A DNA stretch of 64,000 nt. It comes from CAVQCA01 sp963710815 (lineage in GTDB: Bacteria > Pseudomonadota > Gammaproteobacteria > UBA9214). This document shows, piece after piece, positions 43,602 through 51,674 of the stretch; positions within the stretch are counted from its first letter, which is position 1; each line of letters starts with the position of its first letter. The stretch spans positions 1-64,000 of the forward strand of contig CAVQCA010000062.1 in assembly GCA_963710815.1 (NCBI GenBank), written 5' to 3'. Both the position numbers and the translations under genes were made by a program. Under the pieces are notes generated by a model, which was given only the letters and a program-made list of their open reading frames with translations, made no database searches and was not told where the DNA came from.

Positions 43602-44462
43602 ATGGTTAAAATCGCCCACCTTTCCGGAGCCGGTCTCCTGATGATGCTGCTCGTCGCCTGCGCTACGGCGCCGGTCAATGCCCCCGTGGTATCATTGGGC
43701 GAAGTGCCGCAGACACGGCTGGCGGGACCGTCCGGCGCGCACCGGGCCGGCCATTATATCGTCCGTCGTGGTGATACGTTGTACTCTGTGGCCTGGCAGA
43801 ATGGCCTCAATTTCCGGCAGCTGGCCGAGATGAATGCCATTCGGCCGCCCTACACCATCTATGTCGGTCAATCCCTGCGCATCGCACCGCTGGCCGGGGT
43901 CCGGTCGACACCGTTGTCAACCTCCGGGCATGAGTCGACCGCTACGCCGGGATCCCGACCACCCGCGGCAGCAAAGACGACGCCAGCCTCGACAGGACCC
44001 CGCCCGGTCAAGGCCACTGCGCTCGCGGGCACACAGGGAACCCCGGCTCCGAAATCACCGGGAGGGAGCGAGCCGGCGCTGCCTGACGTCGTCACCCACT
44101 GGGTGTGGCCGGCCAGGGGGCCGTTGCTGCGCGGCTACACACCGGATACCACGGGCAAGAAGGGTATTGATATCGGTGGGAAAATCGGAGAGCCGATCGT
44201 GTCGGCGGCGGCCGGCAAGGTGGTCTACTCGGGAAGTGGACTTGTAGGATACGGCCGTCTTATCATCATTAAGCATAATGACAATCTATTGAGCGCGTAC
44301 GGACATAACAGCAAGTTACTCGTAACGGAAGGTGATTATGTCAGGGCTGGCCAGGTCATTGCGAAGATGGGCAGTAGCGGGACCAGCAGCGCCCGCCTGT
44401 ATTTCGAAATACGCCGGGACGGCAAGCCGGTGAATCCCCTGCGCTATCTGCCGCATGGCTGA
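43602..44462 (+). CDS. nlpD: NlpD-type lipoprotein with LysM and M23 domains
   Basis: An activator of AmiC at the division site. The lipoprotein signal ends LLVAC (C20). A LysM domain (YIVRRGDTLYSVAWQNGLN) follows at about 51-95. After a Thr/Ala/Pro-rich linker comes a C-terminal M23 fold (IVSAAAGKVVYSGSGLVGYG). The catalytic HxH of true endopeptidases is replaced by LYF in ARLYFEIRRDGKP, as in NlpD proteins that lack hydrolase activity. It lies 38 bases before rpoS, whose promoter in enterics lies within nlpD. Confidence 0.93.
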   Translation: MVKIAHLSGAGLLMMLLVACATAPVNAPVVSLGEVPQTRLAGPSGAHRAGHYIVRRGDTLYSVAWQNGLNFRQLAEMNAIRPPYTIYVGQSLRIAPLAGVRSTPLSTSGHESTATPGSRPPAAAKTTPASTGPRPVKATALAGTQGTPAPKSPGGSEPALPDVVTHWVWPARGPLLRGYTPDTTGKKGIDIGGKIGEPIVSAAAGKVVYSGSGLVGYGRLIIIKHNDNLLSAYGHNSKLLVTEGDYVRAGQVIAKMGSSGTSSARLYFEIRRDGKPVNPLRYLPHG

Positions 44463-44500
44463 TTTCCAACCTTGAGTGACACGACCGGTGAGGCTAGGCA

Positions 44501-45505
44501 GTGGCTGATCGTCGCAAGGATTCGAACCACAAGGGCCGTAACACTCCTCCGTCCGAAGCCGGTGCCACAGCGGATGAGGAAGTCACGGAGGAAAACGGTG
44601 TGTTGTTCGGGCACCGTCACGCCGGTGATCCGAACCCCGAAACTGAAACGCGCTTTACCGCTTCACGGGAAGACAATCACGATCCTACCCGCCTGTATCT
44701 CAGCGAGATCGGCGCATCCCCCCTGCTGACGGCGCAGGAGGAAGTGTATTTCGCACGGCTGGCCCAGAAAGGCGACGAGCCTGCCCGTCAACGCATGATC
44801 GAGAGCAATCTGCGGCTGGTCGTCAAGATCGCGCGGCGTTATATGAACCGGGGCCTGGCGCTGCTTGACCTGATCGAAGAGGGCAACCTGGGGCTGATCC
44901 GGGCGGTGGAGAAGTTTGATCCCGAACGCGGCTTCCGGTTTTCCACCTATGCCACCTGGTGGATCCGCCAGACCATCGAACGCGCGATCATGAACCAGAG
45001 TCGCACCATTCGCCTGCCGATCCATGTCGTCAAGGAGATCAATCTCTACCTCCGGGTGGCGCGCAAACTGGCGCAGTCACTCGACCATGATCCGAGCGCC
45101 GAGGAAATCGCCGATCTGCTCGGCAAGCCGATTGAGGATGTCGAGCACATGCTGGGACTGAACGAGCGCACTGCCTCTACCGACACGAATATCATGCACG
45201 ATTCCGCGCGAACGCTCCTCGAGACCATACCAGATGACAGCGCCCATGATCCCGTGGAATTCCTGCAGGAAGATGATGTCCAGACCAATATCGAACAGTG
45301 GCTCGGCCAGCTGAATGACAAGCAGCGTGAGGTTGTGGAGCGCCGGTTCGGCCTGCACGGGCATCCGGTTTCCACACTGGAGGAGGTGGGCGAGGAAATC
45401 GGCGTGACGCGCGAACGGGTCCGGCAGATCCAGATGGATGCCCTGCGGCGGTTGAGGAAAATCCTGGAAGCCGACGGGTTCTCGATGGATGCCCTGCTGA
45501 AATAG
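44501..45505 (+). CDS. rpoS: RNA polymerase sigma factor RpoS
   Basis: The general stress and stationary-phase sigma factor, 334 residues. Region 1.2 (DPTRLYLSEIGASPLLTAQE), region 2 with RFSTYATWWIRQTIERAI, region 3, and region 4 with the helix-turn-helix EEVGEEIGVTRERVRQIQMD are intact. The GTG start gives VADRRKDSNHK. The surE-pcm-nlpD-rpoS order is the classical one. Short hairpin TTTCCAT-CTCG-ATGGAAA (45528-45545) follows the stop. Confidence 0.97.
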   Translation: MADRRKDSNHKGRNTPPSEAGATADEEVTEENGVLFGHRHAGDPNPETETRFTASREDNHDPTRLYLSEIGASPLLTAQEEVYFARLAQKGDEPARQRMIESNLRLVVKIARRYMNRGLALLDLIEEGNLGLIRAVEKFDPERGFRFSTYATWWIRQTIERAIMNQSRTIRLPIHVVKEINLYLRVARKLAQSLDHDPSAEEIADLLGKPIEDVEHMLGLNERTASTDTNIMHDSARTLLETIPDDSAHDPVEFLQEDDVQTNIEQWLGQLNDKQREVVERRFGLHGHPVSTLEEVGEEIGVTRERVRQIQMDALRRLRKILEADGFSMDALLK

Positions 45506-45563
45506 CGTACCCCTGCAGCAAAGGGATTTTCCATCTCGATGGAAATAACGTTATTGATGGATG

Positions 45564-45897
45564 TCAGCCCATAAATCCGTCTTCACCGCAAAGACGCAAA
45601 GAACGCAAAGGGATTCTTTGACAAAATCAGGTTCAGGTCTGTCTGAACAGGTTATCCCGGCGAAAGCGGAAAAGACGGGCTTAAACGCAATGGCACTTAA
45701 TCAAGGGATATTGTCCATATAAACAACCCAATGGCCACGGAAGCACACGGAATATACGCTCTTTTTCCCGTGTCTTCCGTGTGCTTCCGTGGCTATTTAT
45801 CACACTTGGGGCTTAACTAAGTGCCATTCGACTTAAACGGAACTACCCTGAAATACTTTGCGTCTTTGCGGTGAGCAAGTTTCGTTATGGATGGACT
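45564..45897. repeat. Palindromic CGCAAAG element, copy 3, carrying a nested MITE-like insertion
   Basis: The arms CACCGCAAAGACGCAAAG (45584-45601) and its exact inverse CTTTGCGTCTTTGCGGTG (45856-45873) form an 18-bp perfect inverted repeat. They lie 254 bases apart because a second element (45688-45831) sits between them. Outer sequences (CATAAATCCG left, TTATGGATGGAC right) also mirror each other loosely. It fills the rpoS-Mth938 gap; no gene is seen here. Confidence 0.75.
45688..45831. mobile_element. MITE-like element, copy 2, nested
   Basis: Homologous to 9048-9199: it begins AATGGCACTTAA, ends TTAACTAAGTGCCATT, and contains CCACGGAAGCACACGG with the inverse CCGTGTGCTTCCGTGG. Direct repeats CTTAAACG flank it at 45680-45687 and 45832-45839. 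It lies inside the CGCAAAG element, so it inserted later. Confidence 0.7.
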
Positions 45898-45901
45898 ACA
45901 G

Positions 45902-46270
45902 TCAGGCAATCAACAGCGCGGCGACCACCCGGCGGCCTTCCGACTGGAGGATATTATAGGTCCGGCAGGCTGCATTCGTGTCCATGATTTCAACCCCGAT
46001 ACCCCGTGACAGGAATCCAACGGTGAATTCGGCGGACGGGAATTGCAGGCGGCCGCCGGTGCCCAGCACGATGATTTCCGGTTGCAGTTCCTCCAGCCTG
46101 GCAATATGCTCCGGCTGGAGGTCTGCGAATGTCTCCGGAAGCCAGTTACGGATGAGCCGCTCCGGTGTCACGACAACACTGACGCGGATAATTTCTTCAT
46201 TGACTGTGATCTGCCCCGCCGCATAGGCGCGGATGGTATTGCCGGCAAGGCTGTCACGGGCGAAGCGCAT
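45902..46270 (-). CDS. Mth938-like (DUF498) domain protein
   Basis: A small protein of 122 residues from the ATG at 46270 (MRFARDSLAGNTIRAYAAGQI); longer in-frame starts to 46396 add unconserved sequence. PEIIVLGTGGRLQFPSAEF and GIGVEIMDTNAACRTYNILQSEGR are the conserved Mth938/NDUFAF3 motifs. In mitochondria the homologue helps complex I assembly; the bacterial role is unknown. It is divergent from the downstream aminotransferase gene. Confidence 0.88.
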   Translation of the reverse strand: MRFARDSLAGNTIRAYAAGQITVNEEIIRVSVVVTPERLIRNWLPETFADLQPEHIARLEELQPEIIVLGTGGRLQFPSAEFTVGFLSRGIGVEIMDTNAACRTYNILQSEGRRVVAALLIA

Positions 46271-46475
46271 GTCGTGAACGATACCGGGCCCCAGGGGACT
46301 GAACAAGCACCCCCGCCGCCGGGTGACGCATGTCCGGTTGGGGTGCATTGCCACGTTCGGCGGTGGCTCCCACTGCGACTGCCACTTGTTTCCCAAGGCG
46401 CTTTTCAGTAACGTTAGCCGCTATAACCAGTTACTCCAACAACCTCGGATTCACCGCAAAAAGCCGGTTATCACC

Positions 46476-47681
46476 TTGATTGAAGAATTTTCCCGTATCA
46501 AACGGCTGCCGCCGTATGTCTTCAACATTGTCAATGAGTTGAAGGCCGCCGCGCGGGCCCGCGGTGAGGACATCATCGATTTCGGCATGGGCAATCCCGA
46601 CCAGCCGACCCCCAGGCACATCGTGGACAAGCTGGTCGAGGCGACGCAGCGGGGCGACACGCACCGCTACTCGCTCTCCCGCGGCATCCCGCGTCTGCGC
46701 AAGGCCATCTGTGACTGGTACGGGCGCCGTTACGATGTCGACCTCGATCCCGAACGACAGGCCATCGTCACCATCGGTTCGAAGGAAGGTCTGGCGCATC
46801 TGGCACTGGCGACGCTCGGTCCCGGCGATGCCGTGCTGGTGCCGAACCCGGCCTATCCCATTCACCCCTATGGCTGCGTCATCGCCGGCGCCGATATCCG
46901 CCATGTCCCCCTGAAGGCGGACGTTGATTTTTTCGTCGAACTGGAGAAGGCCATCACGGACTCCTGGCCGCGGCCCAAGATGCTGATACTGAATTTCCCG
47001 GGCAACCCGACCACGCAGTGCGTGGATCTGGACTTTTACGAAAAAGTGGTTTCGATTGCGCGCGAGCATGAAATCTGGGTCGTCCAGGATCTGGCATATG
47101 CCGACCTGGTGTATGACGGTTACCGGGCGCCTTCCATCCTTGAGGTCAAGGGGGCGATCGACGTTGCCGTGGAATCCTTCTCGCTGTCCAAAAGCTACAA
47201 CATGCCAGGCTGGCGCGTCGGCTTCATGTGCGGCAACCAGACACTGATCGCGGCGCTGGCGCGCATCAAGTCGTATCTGGATTACGGCATGTTTACACCG
47301 ATCCAGGTGGCGGCGATCACCGCGCTGGACGGCCCACAGGACTGCGTGCGTGAAATTGCCGAGAATTACCGCGAACGCCGCGATGTGCTGTGCGAAGGAC
47401 TGAATTCCATCGGCTGGTCCGTCACGAAACCGAAAGCGACCATGTTCGTGTGGGCGCCGATCCCTGAACCCTACCGTGAAATGGGTTCGCTCGAGTTTTC
47501 CAAGAGACTGCTGGCAAATGCCCGGGTGGCGGTCTCGCCGGGAGTCGGGTTCGGAGCCTACGGCGATGACCATGTACGCTTCAGTCTTATCGAAAACAAG
47601 CATCGTACGCGCCAGGCGATCCGGGGCATACGGGACATGTTCCGCGATGACCTCAATCAGGCGCGCGCCTCGGGAGGATAG
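46476..47681 (+). CDS. alaC: PLP-dependent aminotransferase AlaC/AlaT type
   Basis: A class I/II aminotransferase making alanine from pyruvate and glutamate. The PLP lysine is in SFSLSKSYNMPGWRVGF. FSRIKRLPPYVFNIVNELKA, FGMGNPDQPTP and ILNFPGNPTTQ match AlaC. A TTG at 46476 (LIEEFSRIKR) gives the family-typical N-terminus and 401 residues; no ATG suits. hom follows four bases after the stop, so they likely form one operon. Confidence 0.9.
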   Translation: MIEEFSRIKRLPPYVFNIVNELKAAARARGEDIIDFGMGNPDQPTPRHIVDKLVEATQRGDTHRYSLSRGIPRLRKAICDWYGRRYDVDLDPERQAIVTIGSKEGLAHLALATLGPGDAVLVPNPAYPIHPYGCVIAGADIRHVPLKADVDFFVELEKAITDSWPRPKMLILNFPGNPTTQCVDLDFYEKVVSIAREHEIWVVQDLAYADLVYDGYRAPSILEVKGAIDVAVESFSLSKSYNMPGWRVGFMCGNQTLIAALARIKSYLDYGMFTPIQVAAITALDGPQDCVREIAENYRERRDVLCEGLNSIGWSVTKPKATMFVWAPIPEPYREMGSLEFSKRLLANARVAVSPGVGFGAYGDDHVRFSLIENKHRTRQAIRGIRDMFRDDLNQARASGG

Positions 47682-47685
47682 TGAG

Positions 47686-49002
47686 TTGAATCCGGTCAAT
47701 GTTGGTCTGCTCGGTCTGGGGACCGTGGGCGGGGGCACCTTCAGGGTGCTGAACCGTAATGCCGGGGAAATCACGCGCCGCGCCGGGCGTGGTATCCGTA
47801 TCAGCCATGCGGCGGCACGGGACTACAACCCGGACGCCTTGCCGGGCATCGCCGGGGTACCGGTGAGCGATGACGCCTTCGCCGTGGTGGACAACCCGGA
47901 GGTCGCCATCGTCGTCGAGCTGATCGGTGGTTACGAGCCGGCACGCGAACTGGTGCTCAGGGCCATCGCCAACGGCAAACATGTGGTCACGGCCAACAAG
48001 GCCCTGATCGCGAAACACGGGAACGAGATCTTCGCGGCCGCGCAGGAGAAAGGCGTCATGGTCGCCTTCGAGGCGGCCGTGGCCGGGGGTATCCCGATCA
48101 TCAAGGCGATACGCGAGGGCCTGGCGGCCAACAAGATCGAATGGCTGACCGGCATCATCAACGGCACGGGTAACTTCATCCTGACCGAGATGCGCGACAA
48201 GGGCCGGGACTTCGCGGAAGTGCTGAGGGAGGCGCAACAGCTCGGTTACGCCGAGGCCGATCCGACCTTCGATATCGAGGGCATCGATGCGGCCCACAAG
48301 CTGACCATCCTGGCCTCCATCGCCTTCGGTATACCGCTGCAGTTCGACAAGGTTTACACGGAAGGCATCAGCCATATCACCCGTGATGACGTCGGCTATG
48401 CCGCCGAATTCGGCTATCGTATCAAGCACCTCGGCTTTGCCCGACGGACCGGTGCCGGCATCGAGCTGCGCGTGCATCCCACGCTGATTCCCGAACGGCG
48501 CCTGATCGCCAACGTGGACGGCGTCATGAACGCCGTGCTGGTGAATGCCGACGCCGTCGGACCGACGCTCTATTACGGGGCCGGCGCGGGCTCGGAACCT
48601 ACCGCCTCCGCCGTGGTCGCGGATATCATCGACGTGGTGCGCACCCTGACAACCGATCCGGAGAACCGGGTGCCGCATCTGGCGTTCCAGCCCGACGCCC
48701 TGTCGAACGTCCCCATATTGCCGATGGAGGAGGTGCAAACGGCCTACTACCTGCGTCTGCTGGCGACGGACAAGCCGGGCGTGCTGGCGGAGGTGACGCG
48801 CATCCTGGGCGAATCCGGCATCAGTATCGAGGCCATTCTGCAGAAGGAAGCCTTGCCGGATGCCATCGAGGTGCCGATCATCATCCTGACCCACGCCATC
48901 AGGGAGCGACAGATGAACGACGCCATTCGGCAGATCGAGGCGCTGGGTACCATTCACGGCAAGATCACCCGCATTCGCCTCGAACACCTGAACTGCGACT
49001 AG
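47686..49002 (+). CDS. hom: Homoserine dehydrogenase
   Basis: Reduces aspartate semialdehyde to homoserine for threonine and methionine. TTG at 47686 is seven bases after GGGAGGA. The NAD-binding motif GLLGLGTVGGGTF, EAAVAGGIPIIKAI (active-site region), GIINGTGNFILTEM and a C-terminal ACT domain (TDKPGVLAEVTRILGESGIS) are present. 438 residues. thrC follows after a 340-base repeat-containing gap instead of directly. Confidence 0.97.
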   Translation: MNPVNVGLLGLGTVGGGTFRVLNRNAGEITRRAGRGIRISHAAARDYNPDALPGIAGVPVSDDAFAVVDNPEVAIVVELIGGYEPARELVLRAIANGKHVVTANKALIAKHGNEIFAAAQEKGVMVAFEAAVAGGIPIIKAIREGLAANKIEWLTGIINGTGNFILTEMRDKGRDFAEVLREAQQLGYAEADPTFDIEGIDAAHKLTILASIAFGIPLQFDKVYTEGISHITRDDVGYAAEFGYRIKHLGFARRTGAGIELRVHPTLIPERRLIANVDGVMNAVLVNADAVGPTLYYGAGAGSEPTASAVVADIIDVVRTLTTDPENRVPHLAFQPDALSNVPILPMEEVQTAYYLRLLATDKPGVLAEVTRILGESGISIEAILQKEALPDAIEVPIIILTHAIRERQMNDAIRQIEALGTIHGKITRIRLEHLNCD

Positions 49003-49035
49003 CGTCGATCCTGTTACCGAGATAACTAATTAGTG

Positions 49036-49199
49036 CCCATCCATAAAGTAGTAAACTCACCACAAAGCCGCAAAGCCGCAAAGCCGCAAAGAGCGCAAAG
49101 TGTTTGATTGTTTTCGTTAAAGAATTCTTTGCGCCTCTGCGTCCTCTGCGTCCTCTGCGTCCTTTGCGGCTTTGCGGTGAAAATGGTGCTGATGGATGA
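49036..49199. repeat. Palindromic CGCAAAG element, copy 4, with tandem octamers in both arms
   Basis: The left arm repeats GCCGCAAA three times (49064-49090) before GAGCGCAAAG. The right arm (49127-49179) repeats CTCTGCGTC and ends CTTTGCGGCTTTGCGGTG. Outside the arms CCATCCATAA (left) and GATGGATG (right) extend the inverted repeat. It separates hom from thrC; the remaining gap to 49342 holds no gene. Confidence 0.75.
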
Positions 49200-49342
49200 A
49201 CACTATATAATGAGCTTTCTTAATGAGTGTTACACGATTTATAAAGCGCACCGGTACGTACTGATGCCATTCAATTGCGGTTGAAAATCTCATACAGAGC
49301 CATCCATTTAGTAATCCTCAATTGTCAGCAAGGAATCAACTC

Positions 49343-50488
49343 ATGCCTACCGGATCACGCTACACGGGTCTGATCGAACACTACCGCGACCGCCTGCCGG
49401 TCAGCGACAGCACCCGCATCATCAGCCTTGGCGAAGGCAACACCCCGCTGATCAGGCTGGAAAACATCCCGGGCGAGATCGGCAGGGAGGTCGAGCTCTA
49501 CGTCAAGTACGAGGGGCTCAACCCGACCGGTTCGTTCAAGGACCGCGGCATGAGCATGGCCGTGACCCGGGCCGTCGAGGAAGGCTGCCGCGCCGTGCTG
49601 TGCGCCTCCACCGGCAATACCTCGGCGTCGGCCGCCGCCTATGCCGCCCGCGCCGGCATCGCCGCCTTCGTGATCATCCCGGAAGGCAAGATCGCGCTCG
49701 GCAAGCTGGCCCAGGCGATGATCCACGGGGCGGTGGTGATCCAGATCCGCGGCAATTTCGATGACGGCATGCGCCTGGTCAAGGAGGTGGCCGACCATGC
49801 CCCGGTGACTATCGTGAATTCCATCAATCCCTATCGCCTGCAGGGGCAGAAGACCGCCGCCTTCGAAATCGTCGATGAGCTGGGACGCGCTCCGGACTAT
49901 CACTGTCTGCCGGTCGGCAATGCCGGCAATATCACCGCGCACTGGATCGGCTATTGCGAGTATTCCCACCAGGGCGAGGGTGTGGTCACTGCCGCCTGCA
50001 AGTACTGCGCGGGTGAGTGTCATTACGCCGGTCGCGGGGTGACCGGCACACGCCCGGTCATGGTCGGGTACCAGGCCTCCGGGGCGGCGCCGTTTATGCG
50101 CGGTGAGATGGTCGATCACCCGGAAACCGTGGCCACCGCCATTCGCATCGGCCATCCGCAGTCGTGGGACGGCGCCTGGAAGGTCAGGGAGGAATCCGGT
50201 GGCTGGTTTGACGAATGCAGCGACGAGGAAATCCTCGCCGCCCAGAAACTGCTTACCTCGCGCGAAGGAATCTTCTGCGAACCGGCTTCCGCCACCTCGA
50301 TCGCCGGGGCCTTGCGGGATATCCGCTCGGGCCGGATTCCGGAGGGCAGCAGCGTGGTCTGTACCCTGACCGGACACGGACTCAAGGATCCGGATACGGC
50401 CATCAAGCAGTGTGAAGGCGGCATGCTGACGGTGGATGCCAAACTCGAGGCGGTGAAGCGGGCGATTCTCGATAACATGGTGCCTTAG
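49343..50488 (+). CDS. thrC: Threonine synthase
   Basis: Converts phosphohomoserine to threonine with PLP. The ATG at 49343 has AAGGAA upstream and gives 381 residues. The PLP lysine is K66 in PTGSFKDRGMSM, and the phosphate loop is VGNAGNITAHW. An unusual segment at about 211-235 has three cysteines (C219, C222, C226, CKYCAGEC) before GYQASGAAP. I do not recall this in common ThrC enzymes and it might hold a metal. The gene's partners alaC and hom lie upstream. Confidence 0.95.
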   Translation: MPTGSRYTGLIEHYRDRLPVSDSTRIISLGEGNTPLIRLENIPGEIGREVELYVKYEGLNPTGSFKDRGMSMAVTRAVEEGCRAVLCASTGNTSASAAAYAARAGIAAFVIIPEGKIALGKLAQAMIHGAVVIQIRGNFDDGMRLVKEVADHAPVTIVNSINPYRLQGQKTAAFEIVDELGRAPDYHCLPVGNAGNITAHWIGYCEYSHQGEGVVTAACKYCAGECHYAGRGVTGTRPVMVGYQASGAAPFMRGEMVDHPETVATAIRIGHPQSWDGAWKVREESGGWFDECSDEEILAAQKLLTSREGIFCEPASATSIAGALRDIRSGRIPEGSSVVCTLTGHGLKDPDTAIKQCEGGMLTVDAKLEAVKRAILDNMVP

Positions 50489-50621
50489 CCTTGATGTTCA
50501 CTCCGAAGAGGCAGGGGAAGCCGGGAGCTCCATCAGTAATCATTAACAGCGTTACGCGCATTTCCTTCCGGCCTGACCCGGGTGACAGTGTCCCGGGCGG
50601 TATCCCTGATTCGACTGCGTC

Positions 50622-51674
50622 TTGACTGACGAACCCTGCCGCCTGGCGTTGTTGATACCGGGACTTTGCGGTCCGTCGCTTGAGACACCCGCCACCGGTT
50701 ATCTTTCCGCTGGTCTGCCGGCGCTCGAGCGGCTGCTGTCGCGCGCCCGGGTTGAAGCGCACTCTCCACGGGAGGTCGAGGACTCGCTGGCCGGCTTCTT
50801 CCCGATGCCCGGGACTGAAGACGTTCCACTTGCCGTCGCGCCGTTGACCTGGCTGGCCGACACCGGAGAACGGACAACGGGCTTTATCATGCGCGCCGAC
50901 CCCGTCCACCTGCGCGCCGACCAGGCCTGCCTGCGCCTGTTCGACAGCACGACTTTTACCCTGGCGGTGCAGGAAGCGCAGCGACCTGGTGGACGCGTTC
51001 AACGAGCACTACCGCCAGCGGGGCTGGCAATTGCACGCCCCGCGGCCGCAGCGCTGGTATCTGACCATGAACGAGGCGCCGGAGATTACCGCCCTGGCGC
51101 CTTTGCAACTCGCCGGTCGGGATATCAGGGACGTCCTTCCTGGTAGTGAAGCCGGCGCCGTATGGCATGCGTTCCTGAACGAGGTGCAGATGCTGTTCCA
51201 TGACCATCCGGTCAACCAGGCGCGTGAACAGCGTGGCGAACCCGTGATCAACAGCATCTGGCCCTGGGGGGGCGGGTACCTGCCGGCACGGGTTGCGACG
51301 ACGGTGACCCGGGCGTTCGCCGATCATCCCTTGCTGCAGGGGCTCGCGCGGCTGGCAGGCATTCCGTGCCGGGGTGTCCCGGAGAATGCCCGGGAGCTGA
51401 TGGCCGAAGACAAGAGCGGGCAGCAGCTGGTGCTGCTGGACCGGCTGGAGCGTGACTGGCGCTACGGTGATCCGGACAACTGGGCCGAGCGGGATCATGC
51501 AACTGGAACAGACCTGGTTCAGGCCGCTGCTGGACATGCTCGTACAGGGGCAAATCAATGAGCTGAATCTCTATCCGCTCGGCGTCAGGCGTTACGTGAT
51601 CAATGGGCGGCGCTTGCGGTATTTCTGGAAACCTGACCGGTCACTGGCATGGCATTGTCGAGACGTATCCTGCG
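50622..51674 (+). pseudogene. RpfE-like phosphoglycerate-mutase-like gene with two frame breaks
   Basis: Three successive frames join into one protein. MTDEPCRLALLIPGL up to FTLAVQEAQ comes first; from about 50980 a second frame gives DAFNEHYRQRGWQLHAPRPQ through NSIWPWGGGYLP; from about 51495 a third gives MQLEQTWFRPLLDML and LRYFWKP. The whole resembles the cofactor-independent phosphoglycerate-mutase-like protein called RpfE in Xanthomonas, often next to recJ as here. Each break is +1. It is either decayed or contains sequencing errors. TTG at 50622 is the assumed start; 50489-50621 holds no gene. Confidence 0.7.

Noticed and set aside
49058..49179. CRISPR array from the repeated GCCGCAAA and CTCTGCGTC units
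   Set aside because: Units are only 8-9 bp, adjacent without spacers, and part of a palindrome; no cas genes are in view.
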